Shown piece after piece: positions 8,881 to 18,148 of a DNA stretch of 37,567 bases. A program made the position numbers and the translations under genes. The notes under the pieces are model-generated. The model made no database searches. It was not told where the DNA came from and saw only the letters and a program-made list of their open reading frames with translations. The DNA is from Candidatus Caenarcanales bacterium (GTDB lineage: Bacteria; Cyanobacteriota; Vampirovibrionia; LMEP-6097): the NCBI GenBank assembly GCA_947459525.1, contig CANHDW010000009.1:1-37567 (forward strand). The letters run 5' to 3'. Each line of letters opens with the position of its first letter. The stretch's first letter is position 1.

Positions 8881-11800
8881 TTAAACTATCTTATTTGCAG
8901 CATTTTCTCCCATCGCTAGTTTAGTAACTAATTCTGCTTCTGGCTTACTTAAATGATTAAATGGTCTATTCTGAATATATGTTTCGTGCTGATGCTGAGT
9001 ATTCGTAATTACGTGATTATCTATGGTCGGGATCATTTCTTCCAGAAACCCTTTAAAGAAAGCTGCATAACCAAGCTTATTAACTATCTGGAACCAATTA
9101 TGCAGCTTATGAGTTATTGAATTTTTTTCACCCATTGCCAAACCAGCACCTCCTGCGGCTACCATGATTCCACCCCAATTTTGCCAAAAAGATGCTTTTC
9201 CAGGGCTAAATATCATTTGCTCACCATATCTGTCTGTAAATCTAGTCATCTCCCCATCTATATTTAAAGCAGCCGTTTTTGCATGATTAATTAAGGCTAT
9301 ACTTGGTAATACATTTGAAAGTCCAGTGAAAACCTTAGCAGCAGTGTCCGCCTTGAATATCTTCGCTAGAACCCCAGACATGGCAGAGAACATAGTAGCT
9401 GCGACAACACCAGCAAACACGTGAGGCTCACTATGAGGTGCGACGTAAGCCCTTCCATTATTTTTACCCATCTTAGCTCCGATACCATGGTTAGAACCTG
9501 GTATCATGTTTTTTAACACACCTGTACGCAAACCGGGCTCAGTAAAGAACTGTTTAGCCATAGTTAAAAACATTTTTAAGTCTGGTACGACAGTAGCGAC
9601 AAATTCACCGAGTAGGGGAATCTTATGAAGATTTCCTCCCATAAACTCACTTCTAAAGTAATTTAAATCTTTTCTTCTCTGATCTGTTAACTTACTTGAG
9701 GCAATACGAATATCATAAAATTCATCAGGATTCTTAAAAGCCTTGTAGGACGGTGAATCTTTAACTTCATCTTTCCTGTCTACGTATGAATCAATATTCA
9801 AACTATTATTCATCCCACCATTAACGGCAACCCCTCCCGCACCTACGTAACTCATAGCTCCAGCCAAGCCAGAACCCACAGAATCTTTTATAAAGCTAGC
9901 TGATTCCTCTATTATCTTACCTACAGGTCTAAGAGTAAATTTATGAGGAGTCATCATGTAGAGAGCGATACCAGTAAATAAAGCTTGGAAACGCCCTGTC
10001 CATTTTTGGATTCCCATCCCCAATTTTTCACCTTGAGTATTCCCGGCGATAGTAGCTGCACCACTAAGAAGTCCACCTGCTAATAATCCACCGATAATTA
10101 AATTTATAGAGGTCTTAAATGATTTAGTTGGTCTATCTAAGGAAATTACTGGTCCAAGTAATGGAATTTTTGCAATAATGCTATGCAGAGGACTCCTCTC
10201 AGCAAAGGGTTTAAGATTACCACCCTTTTCCTGATTCTCTTCTCGAATCATCTCCCATAAACCTGGGATTAACGGAGTGGAAGAATCAGTAACGTTACGT
10301 TTCTCTTGAAACTCTTTAACCCAAGGAGCATTAGGATCGACTTCCAGAGAAGCTTTAGATGGATTCTTTAAACCAACTATTTCTTTCAAACCAGCTAGTA
10401 ACTCTGGTTTGTTATATTTAGTCGCAATCTCCCTGATAACCTCACCCCAAATACCACCCCACATGGCATCGTTTAGTGTTACGGTTTTTTGTTGAGAAAT
10501 TCGAGGATCAGCTGGATTAGTATAATGCTTAATTAATTTATCAATTAATGATTTTCTGTCAATTTCCTCACCAGTCTGAAGAAACTTAAACTTACCAGGA
10601 GAAATCTGCTGTATCGCAAATTCATGATCCTTAAACCTCTCTGTAGCTAGTAAATCTAATAAAGCTCCACCAATGTGTTTAATTACATCTATCTGACCAC
10701 GTGCAATAAAAGCTGCGCCACCAGAAAGAAGTCCATATGCTAATAATTCTTTATCAGAAGGACTATCACCAGAAGCCATCAGAAATCCAGGTGGGGCATC
10801 AATATCAGCTTTACTTGTATTAGCTGTGATTTCACAGTATGGATTTGGCGTATTTGCAATAATTTTTATAACCTGCTCTGGAGAACCCTTAGGAGCTATA
10901 CCTTTATTTTTAGCTTCCTCTAAACCATCAGCAAGTGCATTAAAATCTTTATAAACTTCGCCTGTAATCGTATTTTTGGGATCTTCACCTGAAAAGTCTA
11001 TATGAGAAGCTGAAATACCATTAATGTTGAAAACATCTTTATCTTTAGGAATATTATACTTAGTAAACAAGAAGTCCTTAAGCTCTGGCGATCTTAAGCT
11101 TTTAACCGTAAGTTTAATTAAATCTAACTTAGCCTGTTCGTCAATAATATTATATGGATCAATTGCATGTGGAACAAAGCAGACTATTTTTCCATAACGT
11201 AAAGCCGCACTAAAGGTTTTTATATTAACGGCTGTATTGCTAGGATCTTCAAGAGCTGCTAGAAGCTCCTTATGCTTACTGCTCATTGGAATATTAAGAG
11301 CTTTGAGTTCCTGTGCATATTTGTGATCTGACCACTTTAATTTAAAAGCTTGCTCAGTTAAATCAGTAAATTTTAAATAATCTTCTAATTTACTTTCATT
11401 TCTAGTACCCACTAAATATTCTGGTAAAGATTTATATTCTAAAACCCTTAATCCCTTACCCTTCATTACCTCGTTAAACTTATTAAGATAATTACTTGTC
11501 CGATTCATCTCGTCAACAATTTCGGAAAATTGAATTACTTTATCATTTAATTTAAGAGGCTCACTTGCCTTATGCTTAATCGCTCCACCAAGACCCACTA
11601 TATTTAAAGCTCCAAATAATGGATCTCGGTGATTATAAATTCCAACTTCATCAAAACAGTCTGAAATCTGTGAAACAGTCCTATAAGAGGGATGCGATTT
11701 ACCATTATGTACAGGTCCTGGTCCTTCTGAACCTTGTACGCTCATATTTGCTAATACGCTCACCCTCTGTGAGTTGATGGCAGTTTTACCACCAAGCATA

Positions 11801-12459
11801 TGAGTCGCCCAAATTGTCAATCTCAAAGCTGCTTTATCAATCAATGAACCAGAAGAACAACTGTTTTGTGTTTTTATTAATGTCTTGTTATATACGCAAC
11901 CGTCGCCATCTGTAGATATAAAAGGTGTCCATCTTTTCATCCATTCACCAAAAGCTGAAGGATCATCCTTGTCATATTGATTTAAAGCGTTTGACAGCGA
12001 TTTTAAAATTATCTTTCTTGCAAGTAGGTAGTCTTTAGTTACATCTTGCTTGTATGTTCCACTAGTTCCCTCTGTTGTTTCCAAAGGTATAGAAACCTCA
12101 GAATCCTTTTTGTTAAGAAGCTCTGTAGCTACAGTTCCAATTTGCTGAGCAGAAGGCTTGTATTGATCATATTTTTGCAGAAGTTCTGCACCACCAAGCT
12201 GGTGTTTTTGATTAGCGACTATAACTTGTTCTGCTTTTAAACCCGCCTCTAATTGAGCCTTCTGTACCCTTAAATCAGGACTTCCAGCCGTCTTAGCATC
12301 TTTCGCCGCCGAAAACTGAGCAGCTCCACCAGCATTCTCAGGGATAGTAACTCCTTCAAAAGGATCTTGACGACCAGCATTAGGCTGTCCGCTTGACTTT
12401 CCACTTAACTGAGGATTTGAATTTTTAGAGGGGTTGTTGTCAACATTGACAGGAGGCAT
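8881..12459 (-). CDS. Large (1192 aa) hypothetical protein with disordered N-terminus and hydrophobic segments in the C-terminal half
   Basis: Uninterrupted 3.6-kb ORF; N-terminal NVDNNPSKNSNPQLSGKSSGQPNAG, hydrophobic INLIIGGLLAGGLLSGAATIAG and others; no family recognised. Confidence 0.75.
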   Translation of the reverse strand: MPPVNVDNNPSKNSNPQLSGKSSGQPNAGRQDPFEGVTIPENAGGAAQFSAAKDAKTAGSPDLRVQKAQLEAGLKAEQVIVANQKHQLGGAELLQKYDQYKPSAQQIGTVATELLNKKDSEVSIPLETTEGTSGTYKQDVTKDYLLARKIILKSLSNALNQYDKDDPSAFGEWMKRWTPFISTDGDGCVYNKTLIKTQNSCSSGSLIDKAALRLTIWATHMLGGKTAINSQRVSVLANMSVQGSEGPGPVHNGKSHPSYRTVSQISDCFDEVGIYNHRDPLFGALNIVGLGGAIKHKASEPLKLNDKVIQFSEIVDEMNRTSNYLNKFNEVMKGKGLRVLEYKSLPEYLVGTRNESKLEDYLKFTDLTEQAFKLKWSDHKYAQELKALNIPMSSKHKELLAALEDPSNTAVNIKTFSAALRYGKIVCFVPHAIDPYNIIDEQAKLDLIKLTVKSLRSPELKDFLFTKYNIPKDKDVFNINGISASHIDFSGEDPKNTITGEVYKDFNALADGLEEAKNKGIAPKGSPEQVIKIIANTPNPYCEITANTSKADIDAPPGFLMASGDSPSDKELLAYGLLSGGAAFIARGQIDVIKHIGGALLDLLATERFKDHEFAIQQISPGKFKFLQTGEEIDRKSLIDKLIKHYTNPADPRISQQKTVTLNDAMWGGIWGEVIREIATKYNKPELLAGLKEIVGLKNPSKASLEVDPNAPWVKEFQEKRNVTDSSTPLIPGLWEMIREENQEKGGNLKPFAERSPLHSIIAKIPLLGPVISLDRPTKSFKTSINLIIGGLLAGGLLSGAATIAGNTQGEKLGMGIQKWTGRFQALFTGIALYMMTPHKFTLRPVGKIIEESASFIKDSVGSGLAGAMSYVGAGGVAVNGGMNNSLNIDSYVDRKDEVKDSPSYKAFKNPDEFYDIRIASSKLTDQRRKDLNYFRSEFMGGNLHKIPLLGEFVATVVPDLKMFLTMAKQFFTEPGLRTGVLKNMIPGSNHGIGAKMGKNNGRAYVAPHSEPHVFAGVVAATMFSAMSGVLAKIFKADTAAKVFTGLSNVLPSIALINHAKTAALNIDGEMTRFTDRYGEQMIFSPGKASFWQNWGGIMVAAGGAGLAMGEKNSITHKLHNWFQIVNKLGYAAFFKGFLEEMIPTIDNHVITNTQHQHETYIQNRPFNHLSKPEAELVTKLAMGENAANKIV

Positions 12460-12681
12460 CTATTTCAAAACTCCCTTGTTTTGATAGGGTTAAAAGCTAA
12501 TACGTGATCACGGTGTATTAACCCATTACATTATAACTAAAAACATAACAACTTGTTAATACTAAAAGTTAAAATTTTTTTTAGAAAATCTTTGGAACAA
12601 AGCATTTTTGCACTTAAATAAGAAAAAAGTTATAGTTTTTAAAGGAATTTCACATAAAATGAGTCCTATTTTCGTTTTCAA

Positions 12682-13740
12682 ATGCCGATTTCTGTATCAA
12701 AAAAAATATCTATTTTAGGCTCTGGCTCTTGGGGTAACACGCTTGCCTGCCATTTTTCTAAGGATTTTGATGTTTTGCTCTGGGATTATAAACCTGAAAG
12801 AGTCGAAATAATGTCTAAATCTCGCTTATTCGATAAGCCAAAGGAAGGTATTTATCCTGAAAATATAAATTTCACCGCAGATTTAAGAGCTGCTTTAGAA
12901 TTTAGCGACTTTATTTTCAGTGTTATACCTCTAAAAGGCATTAACCAATTAGCTAAAAATATCTCTAAAATCAATAATTTAAAAATTCTGGACCCTGCCA
13001 AAGACTCCTATTTAAATTTAAATCTTAAAAACCCCCTTAAGTTTTCAAAAAAGGTAATTATCAACTGCTCAAAAGGCATTGACCTAGCGAGTTTGAAGAC
13101 ACCTAGTGAAATTTTTACGGAAAAATTAAAGAATTTTCATATTTCCACCCTATCTGGCCCGAACCTCGCCATAGAGGTTTTAGCAGGCGAGCCAATGATA
13201 TCGAGCATCGCAAGTTCAGAATTAACTGTAGCTGAGGGCCTTCAAGAAGTATTTTCCTGTAGTCGCTTTCGCCTCTATCCCAGTAATGATATAGTTGGCG
13301 TAGAATTCTGCTCGGCCATCAAGAATGTAATCGCTATCGCAGCAGGAGCTTCTGATGGATTGGGTTTCAGAGCTAGTACTAAAGCAAGTTTAATAACCCG
13401 AGCTTTACATGAAATGCGTGAATTAATTAAGCTCAAAGGTGGTCTGGAAGAAACTTTATACTCGGCGGCTGGATTAGGTGATTTAATAGCAACCTGTAGC
13501 TCAGAGCTAAGTAGGAACTATCGTGTCGGTTATTTTCTTGCCCAAAATGACTCACTTGATGAAATTTATAGAAAAATCAATGCCACCGCTGAAGGAGTAA
13601 ATACTGCCTTCGCTCTAAAAAAATTAGCCCAAACTGAAAACTTAAGAATTCCAATTTGCCTTGAAGTCGCTGATATGCTTTCTGGAAGCAAGAATCCGGC
13701 AGAAGTGGTCAATTCATTAATGTCAAGAAAAATAAAATAA
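12682..13740 (+). CDS. gpsA: NAD(P)H-dependent glycerol-3-phosphate dehydrogenase
   Basis: ILGSGSWGNTLACHF, NCSKGID, LSGPNLAIEVLAGEP, GVEFCSAIKNVIAIAAGASDGLGF, AAGLGDLIATCSSELSRNYRVG. Confidence 0.96.
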   Translation: MPISVSKKISILGSGSWGNTLACHFSKDFDVLLWDYKPERVEIMSKSRLFDKPKEGIYPENINFTADLRAALEFSDFIFSVIPLKGINQLAKNISKINNLKILDPAKDSYLNLNLKNPLKFSKKVIINCSKGIDLASLKTPSEIFTEKLKNFHISTLSGPNLAIEVLAGEPMISSIASSELTVAEGLQEVFSCSRFRLYPSNDIVGVEFCSAIKNVIAIAAGASDGLGFRASTKASLITRALHEMRELIKLKGGLEETLYSAAGLGDLIATCSSELSRNYRVGYFLAQNDSLDEIYRKINATAEGVNTAFALKKLAQTENLRIPICLEVADMLSGSKNPAEVVNSLMSRKIK

Positions 13741-13808
13741 AACTATTGTTTTATATACATATTGTTGTTATTATGAATCCTTACTAAAAGGATAAGTATG
13801 ATATAGCG

Positions 13809-14267
13809 ATGTTTGGACCACACTTAGTAATGGAAGCCTATGGCTGCGATAGACGTCTTATGACGGATATAGAATCGATGATTGATCTCCTGGATTCGTT
13901 GCCCGAAAAGATGGATATGACGAAGATAATGCCCCCTTATGCATTTAAATATAAGGGTAAAGTTCCAGAAGAATGGGGCTTAAGCGGTGTGGTACTAATA
14001 GCAGAGAGTCATATAGCTCTTCATACTTTTCCAGACCAGAATGGTTTTCTGACTGTAGATATTTTTAGTTGTAAAGATTTCTGCATAGAGACAGCTATTT
14101 CTGAGATTGTTAAAGTTTATAATCCTACTCATTGGGATCACCAGTTGTTCATGAGAGGTAGAGAATACCCTAGATCTATTGGTAAAGCTGGTCAGATTAT
14201 TGAGACTGAAAGACTTCAGCATGCTCAGAATCTTCACCAGTTTGGTAAAACTCTAGCTCTTAACTAA
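13809..14267 (+). CDS. speD: S-adenosylmethionine decarboxylase proenzyme
   Basis: GLSGVVLIAESHIALHTFPDQNGFLTVDIFSC, including the ES self-cleavage motif. Confidence 0.94.
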   Translation: MFGPHLVMEAYGCDRRLMTDIESMIDLLDSLPEKMDMTKIMPPYAFKYKGKVPEEWGLSGVVLIAESHIALHTFPDQNGFLTVDIFSCKDFCIETAISEIVKVYNPTHWDHQLFMRGREYPRSIGKAGQIIETERLQHAQNLHQFGKTLALN

Positions 14268-14283
14268 AATGCCTAGGCATTTT
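14266..14283. repeat. 18-bp perfect palindrome AAAATGCCTAGGCATTTT at the speD 3' end
   Basis: Exact palindrome overlapping the speD stop and followed by T-rich sequence; could act as a weak terminator but has no loop spacer. Confidence 0.6.
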
Positions 14284-14300
14284 TAGCTGGTGCTATTTAA

Positions 14301-15560
14301 GTGAGCTTAACTAATAATCCAAAAGAGTTCTTTCAGTGGCTAGAAACAGCCACCGAAGGGACTCTTTTTTATTTTATTTCCGAATGGCATAAGAAAGGTG
14401 AGAGCAGTGAAGAACTTATTAAGTTTATAGAATTTCTTCGAGAAAAGGCTCCGCCACTCAAACTCACTTATAAGACTCTTGCGAGAGAGGATCATGAAGA
14501 CGACGAAAACGCAGAAATTGGAGTTTCGCTACACGCCCATCTTGCCTATGACTGTGCTGGTACTGGTGGCGATAAATCTCATAGTTTTAATATTTCTACC
14601 GGCACAGCCTTTCTTGCTGCTTACGCAGGCTTACCTGTAATTAAAAATGGCGGTCGCTCAGCTAGTAGTAAAGTAGGTTCAGTCGATGTCCTTTATGAAT
14701 TAGGTCTGGATTTAGATATTAGTAAAGAAAAAAAGCTAGAAGCCTTTCAAAAACTAGGTTTGAGTTTTTTTTCCAGTAAAGTATCTAGCGAATACTTACT
14801 GCCTGTAAAAAATTTAGCTAGAAAATATAAAGAATCCTGCTTTATAAATTTAATCGCTCCATTCCTCTCACCAATTGAGCTTCAGGGACAGATTATTGGT
14901 ATCGCTCAAGCTCGCTGGATTCCAGTAATGAAAGAGATAGCCCGATATTTTATAAAAAAAGGCTACCGCCAAAAATTTATCCTAGTACACTCAAGCGAAG
15001 AGTTTTTAGAAAATCCTCTTAAAGAGCTCAATGAGGGAAATACAGAAATTAGAGATTCCGAGCAGTCCCTTAAGAGTACTAAAGCTGAACTTTTAAGTTC
15101 ATCAGTCTTAGATGAGTTTAATACAGCCATGCCCTCTAAAATTATTTTCATTTCTGAGTATAAGGACGACGAAAACGCAGAGATTGGAGTTCCGCAAAAG
15201 TACCTTGAACAGGAATTTATACTCAACCCCGCGAGCAAATTATTTTCAGAACTAGCACTAACAACTGCGAAGCTTAAGGACTTAGAGGGGGGAAATACTG
15301 CAGAGAATGCTCAGATATTACTAAAAATCTTTAAAGGAGAGGCTCAAGACCCCAGATTAAAGATTAAAGCTGAGACTCTCGCCCTCAATACAGCCTTAAT
15401 GCTTCTACTAAAAGAGAACTTCAGTCTTTTTTACGATGAAAAGAGCTTAGTAAAAGAACTTACAGAGAATTACATAAAATTAAAAAAAAATCTTGAGACT
15501 CAGAATTTATATAAATTCCTAGGAGAATTACGCAAGTATTTCACAAAAGAAAAATTATGA
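14301..15560 (+). CDS. trpD: Anthranilate phosphoribosyltransferase with multiple internal insertions
   Basis: DCAGTGGDKSHSFNISTGTAFLAAYAGLPVIKNGGRSASSKVGSVDVL, LDLDIS, NPASKL and EGGNTAENAQILLKIFKGE. GTG start. Confidence 0.93.
   Translation: MSLTNNPKEFFQWLETATEGTLFYFISEWHKKGESSEELIKFIEFLREKAPPLKLTYKTLAREDHEDDENAEIGVSLHAHLAYDCAGTGGDKSHSFNISTGTAFLAAYAGLPVIKNGGRSASSKVGSVDVLYELGLDLDISKEKKLEAFQKLGLSFFSSKVSSEYLLPVKNLARKYKESCFINLIAPFLSPIELQGQIIGIAQARWIPVMKEIARYFIKKGYRQKFILVHSSEEFLENPLKELNEGNTEIRDSEQSLKSTKAELLSSSVLDEFNTAMPSKIIFISEYKDDENAEIGVPQKYLEQEFILNPASKLFSELALTTAKLKDLEGGNTAENAQILLKIFKGEAQDPRLKIKAETLALNTALMLLLKENFSLFYDEKSLVKELTENYIKLKKNLETQNLYKFLGELRKYFTKEKL
14485..14540 (+). repeat. Family-1 short dispersed element inside trpD (copy 1)
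   Basis: gagaggatcatgaagacgacgaaaacgcagaaattggagtttcgctacacgcccat; encodes REDHEDDENAEIGVSLHAH, just before the DCAGTGGD motif. Confidence 0.92.
15031..15070 (+). repeat. Possible degenerate family-1 copy inside trpD
   Basis: atgagggaaatacagaaattagagattccgagcagtcc, encoding NEGNTEIRDSEQS; aligns with gaaaacgcagaaattggagttccgctac with substitutions and an indel. Confidence 0.4.
15155..15200 (+). repeat. Family-1 short dispersed element inside trpD (copy 2)
   Basis: gagtataaggacgacgaaaacgcagagattggagttccgcaaaag; encodes EYKDDENAEIGVPQK. Confidence 0.9.
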
Positions 15561-15576
15561 ATTAAGATGTATACAT

Positions 15577-16071
15577 ATGTTCTCTAAATTTCGCACTAGT
15601 CTATTTATAATTTTCGTATACATTAGCGTTTTTGCTAGCTCAATGTCGCTTTTAGCTCAAGAGGTGAAAGCACCTCAGGACTATGCTGCTGATAAATTAG
15701 CGAACGCTGATGCACAGCTTACTAAACTCATCGAACAGAGAAATGCTTTAAATTCTTTAATTAAAGCTGTAAAGAAGGATCTTAAAGCTGCAAAGATAAG
15801 AGCTAAGGCAGAAGAAATTCAGATTAAAGCTAATGTAGCCAAGCAAGACGCAGAATTTATGATTGAGCAATCTGGCGTGGCTATTGATCTTCCTGATTTA
15901 ACAGCTAAAAAACCAATTCCTCGCAGCCCTCTTCTAGAAGATATTTCAGCAAAAGCACCTTCTTCTAGCTTTGCCGAAGACAGTTTCGATAAAGTAGACT
16001 CTGTTTTCTTTCCAAGCAATAACAGTATTAACGTTAAATCTAAAAAAGACCTACCCTACTACATTAAATAG
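15577..16071 (+). CDS. Hypothetical secreted coiled-coil protein
   Basis: N-terminal signal-like FIIFVYISVFASSMSLLAQEV; K/A-rich helical region. Confidence 0.6.
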   Translation: MFSKFRTSLFIIFVYISVFASSMSLLAQEVKAPQDYAADKLANADAQLTKLIEQRNALNSLIKAVKKDLKAAKIRAKAEEIQIKANVAKQDAEFMIEQSGVAIDLPDLTAKKPIPRSPLLEDISAKAPSSSFAEDSFDKVDSVFFPSNNSINVKSKKDLPYYIK

Positions 16072-16073
16072 TT

Positions 16074-16526
16074 TTGAGCGACTTTAAAAAATACAGTTTA
16101 ATCTCTCTCTATGCATTTCTAGTATTTGCTTTACAAATATCTTTTTTTTCTAGATTTACGAATATAGACCTTAACTTCATCCTAGTAAATATCGCTGTCT
16201 TCTCGGCTTTATTTAATTTAAAAGAAAATTTAGTATTCCTGTCTACAGCAACTATATTATTACAAGCTTTTACTTTTGATAAACAGTTTATCTGGTTTCT
16301 GCCATTACTGTCTGTTCTACTAAAGCTTTTCTACACTAAAGAACTCAAAGATCCACTCTGGCTTTGTGTTTTTTATTCAGTATTGCTTAGTGCTATCTAC
16401 TGTTTTATAAACCAAGATACTTACAGCTATTTTCATAAAATATTACTGAGCCTGCCTTTTAATGCACTATTCGCTGTAATATTATATTTTCTTTTTAAAT
16501 CTCTGATTAGCACTAAGGATAAATAA
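16074..16526 (+). CDS. MreD-like integral membrane protein
   Basis: Small hydrophobic protein (ISLYAFLVFALQISFFSRF...IDLNFILVNIAVFSAL) with MreD-like topology; TTG start. Family assignment tentative. Confidence 0.45.
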   Translation: MSDFKKYSLISLYAFLVFALQISFFSRFTNIDLNFILVNIAVFSALFNLKENLVFLSTATILLQAFTFDKQFIWFLPLLSVLLKLFYTKELKDPLWLCVFYSVLLSAIYCFINQDTYSYFHKILLSLPFNALFAVILYFLFKSLISTKDK

Positions 16527-16529
16527 TTT

Positions 16530-17519
16530 ATGTCTTTAGAGACTATTATTAAAAAATATGGAGCAGAAAATATATCTTTTGCTTTACTGAAAAGGGCTTC
16601 TACTAAAGAGAATGACGGAAACATAGAGAATGGACTTGTACAAAGGTCCCTAGAATTCGAAAATATACTTGAACATAACCTAGACAGCTACTTTCATCCA
16701 GCTAGTCTTTTAAAATTATTCATAAGCCTGATGGCAAGTGAGCTTTTGCTGCAAAATAATCAATTAGAAGTCAGAAAAACTGAGTATGAAAAAAATGAAT
16801 TAAGCAAGGCTATTCACGAAAGCATCTCTGCATCAGATAACGATGCTCTCGCCTTCCTTGTCGACTATTTAGCAGCTTATCCGTGGGATTATAATCTCAT
16901 TAATATAGAAAATACCCTGAAATTCACTCCAGATAAACAGTCCCAAGATATTTTAAATGACATACTTAATAGCCGCCTTGAAATTAATAAATTCTTTTTG
17001 GAGAAAGGTTTTTCAAAAAAAATAAACCTTGTTAATAAATGCTTTGGTTTTGATTACTATGGCAAAGAAAGACAGATCTATGAAGCTCTAGAACACAATC
17101 AGATCAATAATCGAGATCTAATAAAATTGCTAATCCTTATAGAAAAAGACTTCCCTCTTATTCTTAATTCCATGAAGCGAACGCTTGAAAATAGTGAAGA
17201 TCATGAAAGTGCAGAAATTGGAGTTCCGCTACACGCCTATGATATCCCTAGTGGCATAATCAACACAGAAGATTATCAAGTTCAAGCCTTCTCTGCAAAA
17301 GTGCTTGCTGAGGAATTTAAAGTAAAAAGCATTTATTCTAAAGCTGGCTGGAATTCTAAAGTTAGACATGATGCTGTGTTATTCAGCATAGAGAAAAACG
17401 TAGAAAATGGCGCTGTGCAGCAGTCTCAGTATATTTTAACTGTACTAACTAAGAACCTCAGCCATGACGAAGAGATTTTACAGGAAATCGCACGAGAAGT
17501 AATCTTGACCTTAAATTAG
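16530..17519 (+). CDS. Class A beta-lactamase-like serine hydrolase with internal repeat insertions
   Basis: SYFHPASLLKLFISLMASELL (SxxK), SASDNDALAFLVDYLA (SDN); KAGWNSKVRHDAVLFSI in KTG-like region. Confidence 0.75.
   Translation: MSLETIIKKYGAENISFALLKRASTKENDGNIENGLVQRSLEFENILEHNLDSYFHPASLLKLFISLMASELLLQNNQLEVRKTEYEKNELSKAIHESISASDNDALAFLVDYLAAYPWDYNLINIENTLKFTPDKQSQDILNDILNSRLEINKFFLEKGFSKKINLVNKCFGFDYYGKERQIYEALEHNQINNRDLIKLLILIEKDFPLILNSMKRTLENSEDHESAEIGVPLHAYDIPSGIINTEDYQVQAFSAKVLAEEFKVKSIYSKAGWNSKVRHDAVLFSIEKNVENGAVQQSQYILTVLTKNLSHDEEILQEIAREVILTLN
16608..16649 (+). repeat. Divergent family-1 element in the beta-lactamase-like gene (copy 1)
   Basis: gagaatgacggaaacatagagaatggacttgtacaaaggtcc; encodes ENDGNIENGLVQRS, matching the intergenic copy DKNAENGVL*QS. 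Confidence 0.6.
17196..17240 (+). repeat. Family-1 element in the beta-lactamase-like gene (copy 2)
   Basis: gaagatcatgaaagtgcagaaattggagttccgctacacgcctat; encodes EDHESAEIGVPLHAY. Confidence 0.9.
17391..17426 (+). repeat. Family-1 element in the beta-lactamase-like gene (copy 3)
   Basis: gagaaaaacgtagaaaatggcgctgtgcagcagtct; encodes EKNVENGAVQQS. Confidence 0.65.
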
Positions 17520-17535
17520 GACTCTTCTGAATTCA

Positions 17536-18144
17536 TCACCCTGCAACAGCTTCATCCAAAGCACTCTGCTTAGCACCGGTCTGCCCTTGATAATTACTCT
17601 TTGAATTCTTTTTTTTACCGTAAGGATGAGTAACTGGTAAGTTACGCATAAATATCATCTGGGCTATAGGCTTGCCCGCTATAAGCTTCAAAGGCGCCTT
17701 TCCTTGATTAGTTAACTCAACTACCCCTTCACCCTCAAAACCACTGTCAAAAAGCCCAGCAGACTCCACATAGAGCCCTAAACGCGCCCATGAACTTTTC
17801 CCCTGAAGATAACCATGTATAGTATTCGGAAAATAAAAATATTCTCTAGTAGTGCCTAAGACGAAATCACCGGGTGCAAGAATCATTTCATCAGCATCAA
17901 ACTCTTCAAAGCTTCCATCTGAACGCTGCTTTGCAAAGTGCTTACCGATATGCACATCTAGGCTATTAGGCTGTATCGCCTTCTCTTCTAAATTATCTAC
18001 TCTCAGGAAACCTAATGCTAGATAGAGTCTCATCTGCCAGTCTACTAAATTCCCTGGACTAAGAAACACTAAATATAAGCCAAAAAGTATTATTGGACTA
18101 ATTAATAAAGAGATGTAAAGAAGTATCAAAGGATATATACTCAT
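17536..18144 (-). CDS. dcd: dCTP deaminase / dUTPase-family protein with hydrophobic N-terminal extension
   Basis: IQPNSLDVHIGKHF, LAPGDFVLGTTREYFYFP, LQGKSSWARLGLYVESAGLFDSGFEGEGVVELTN, GKPIAQMIF. ORF N-terminus is TM-like. Confidence 0.88.
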   Translation of the reverse strand: MSIYPLILLYISLLISPIILFGLYLVFLSPGNLVDWQMRLYLALGFLRVDNLEEKAIQPNSLDVHIGKHFAKQRSDGSFEEFDADEMILAPGDFVLGTTREYFYFPNTIHGYLQGKSSWARLGLYVESAGLFDSGFEGEGVVELTNQGKAPLKLIAGKPIAQMIFMRNLPVTHPYGKKKNSKSNYQGQTGAKQSALDEAVAG

Positions 18145-18148
18145 AAAA

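Noticed and set aside
15285-15320. EGGNTAENAQI in TrpD looked like another element copy
   Set aside because: It matches the conserved TrpD motif (GGxxxENAxI...GE) and is present in ordinary TrpD proteins.
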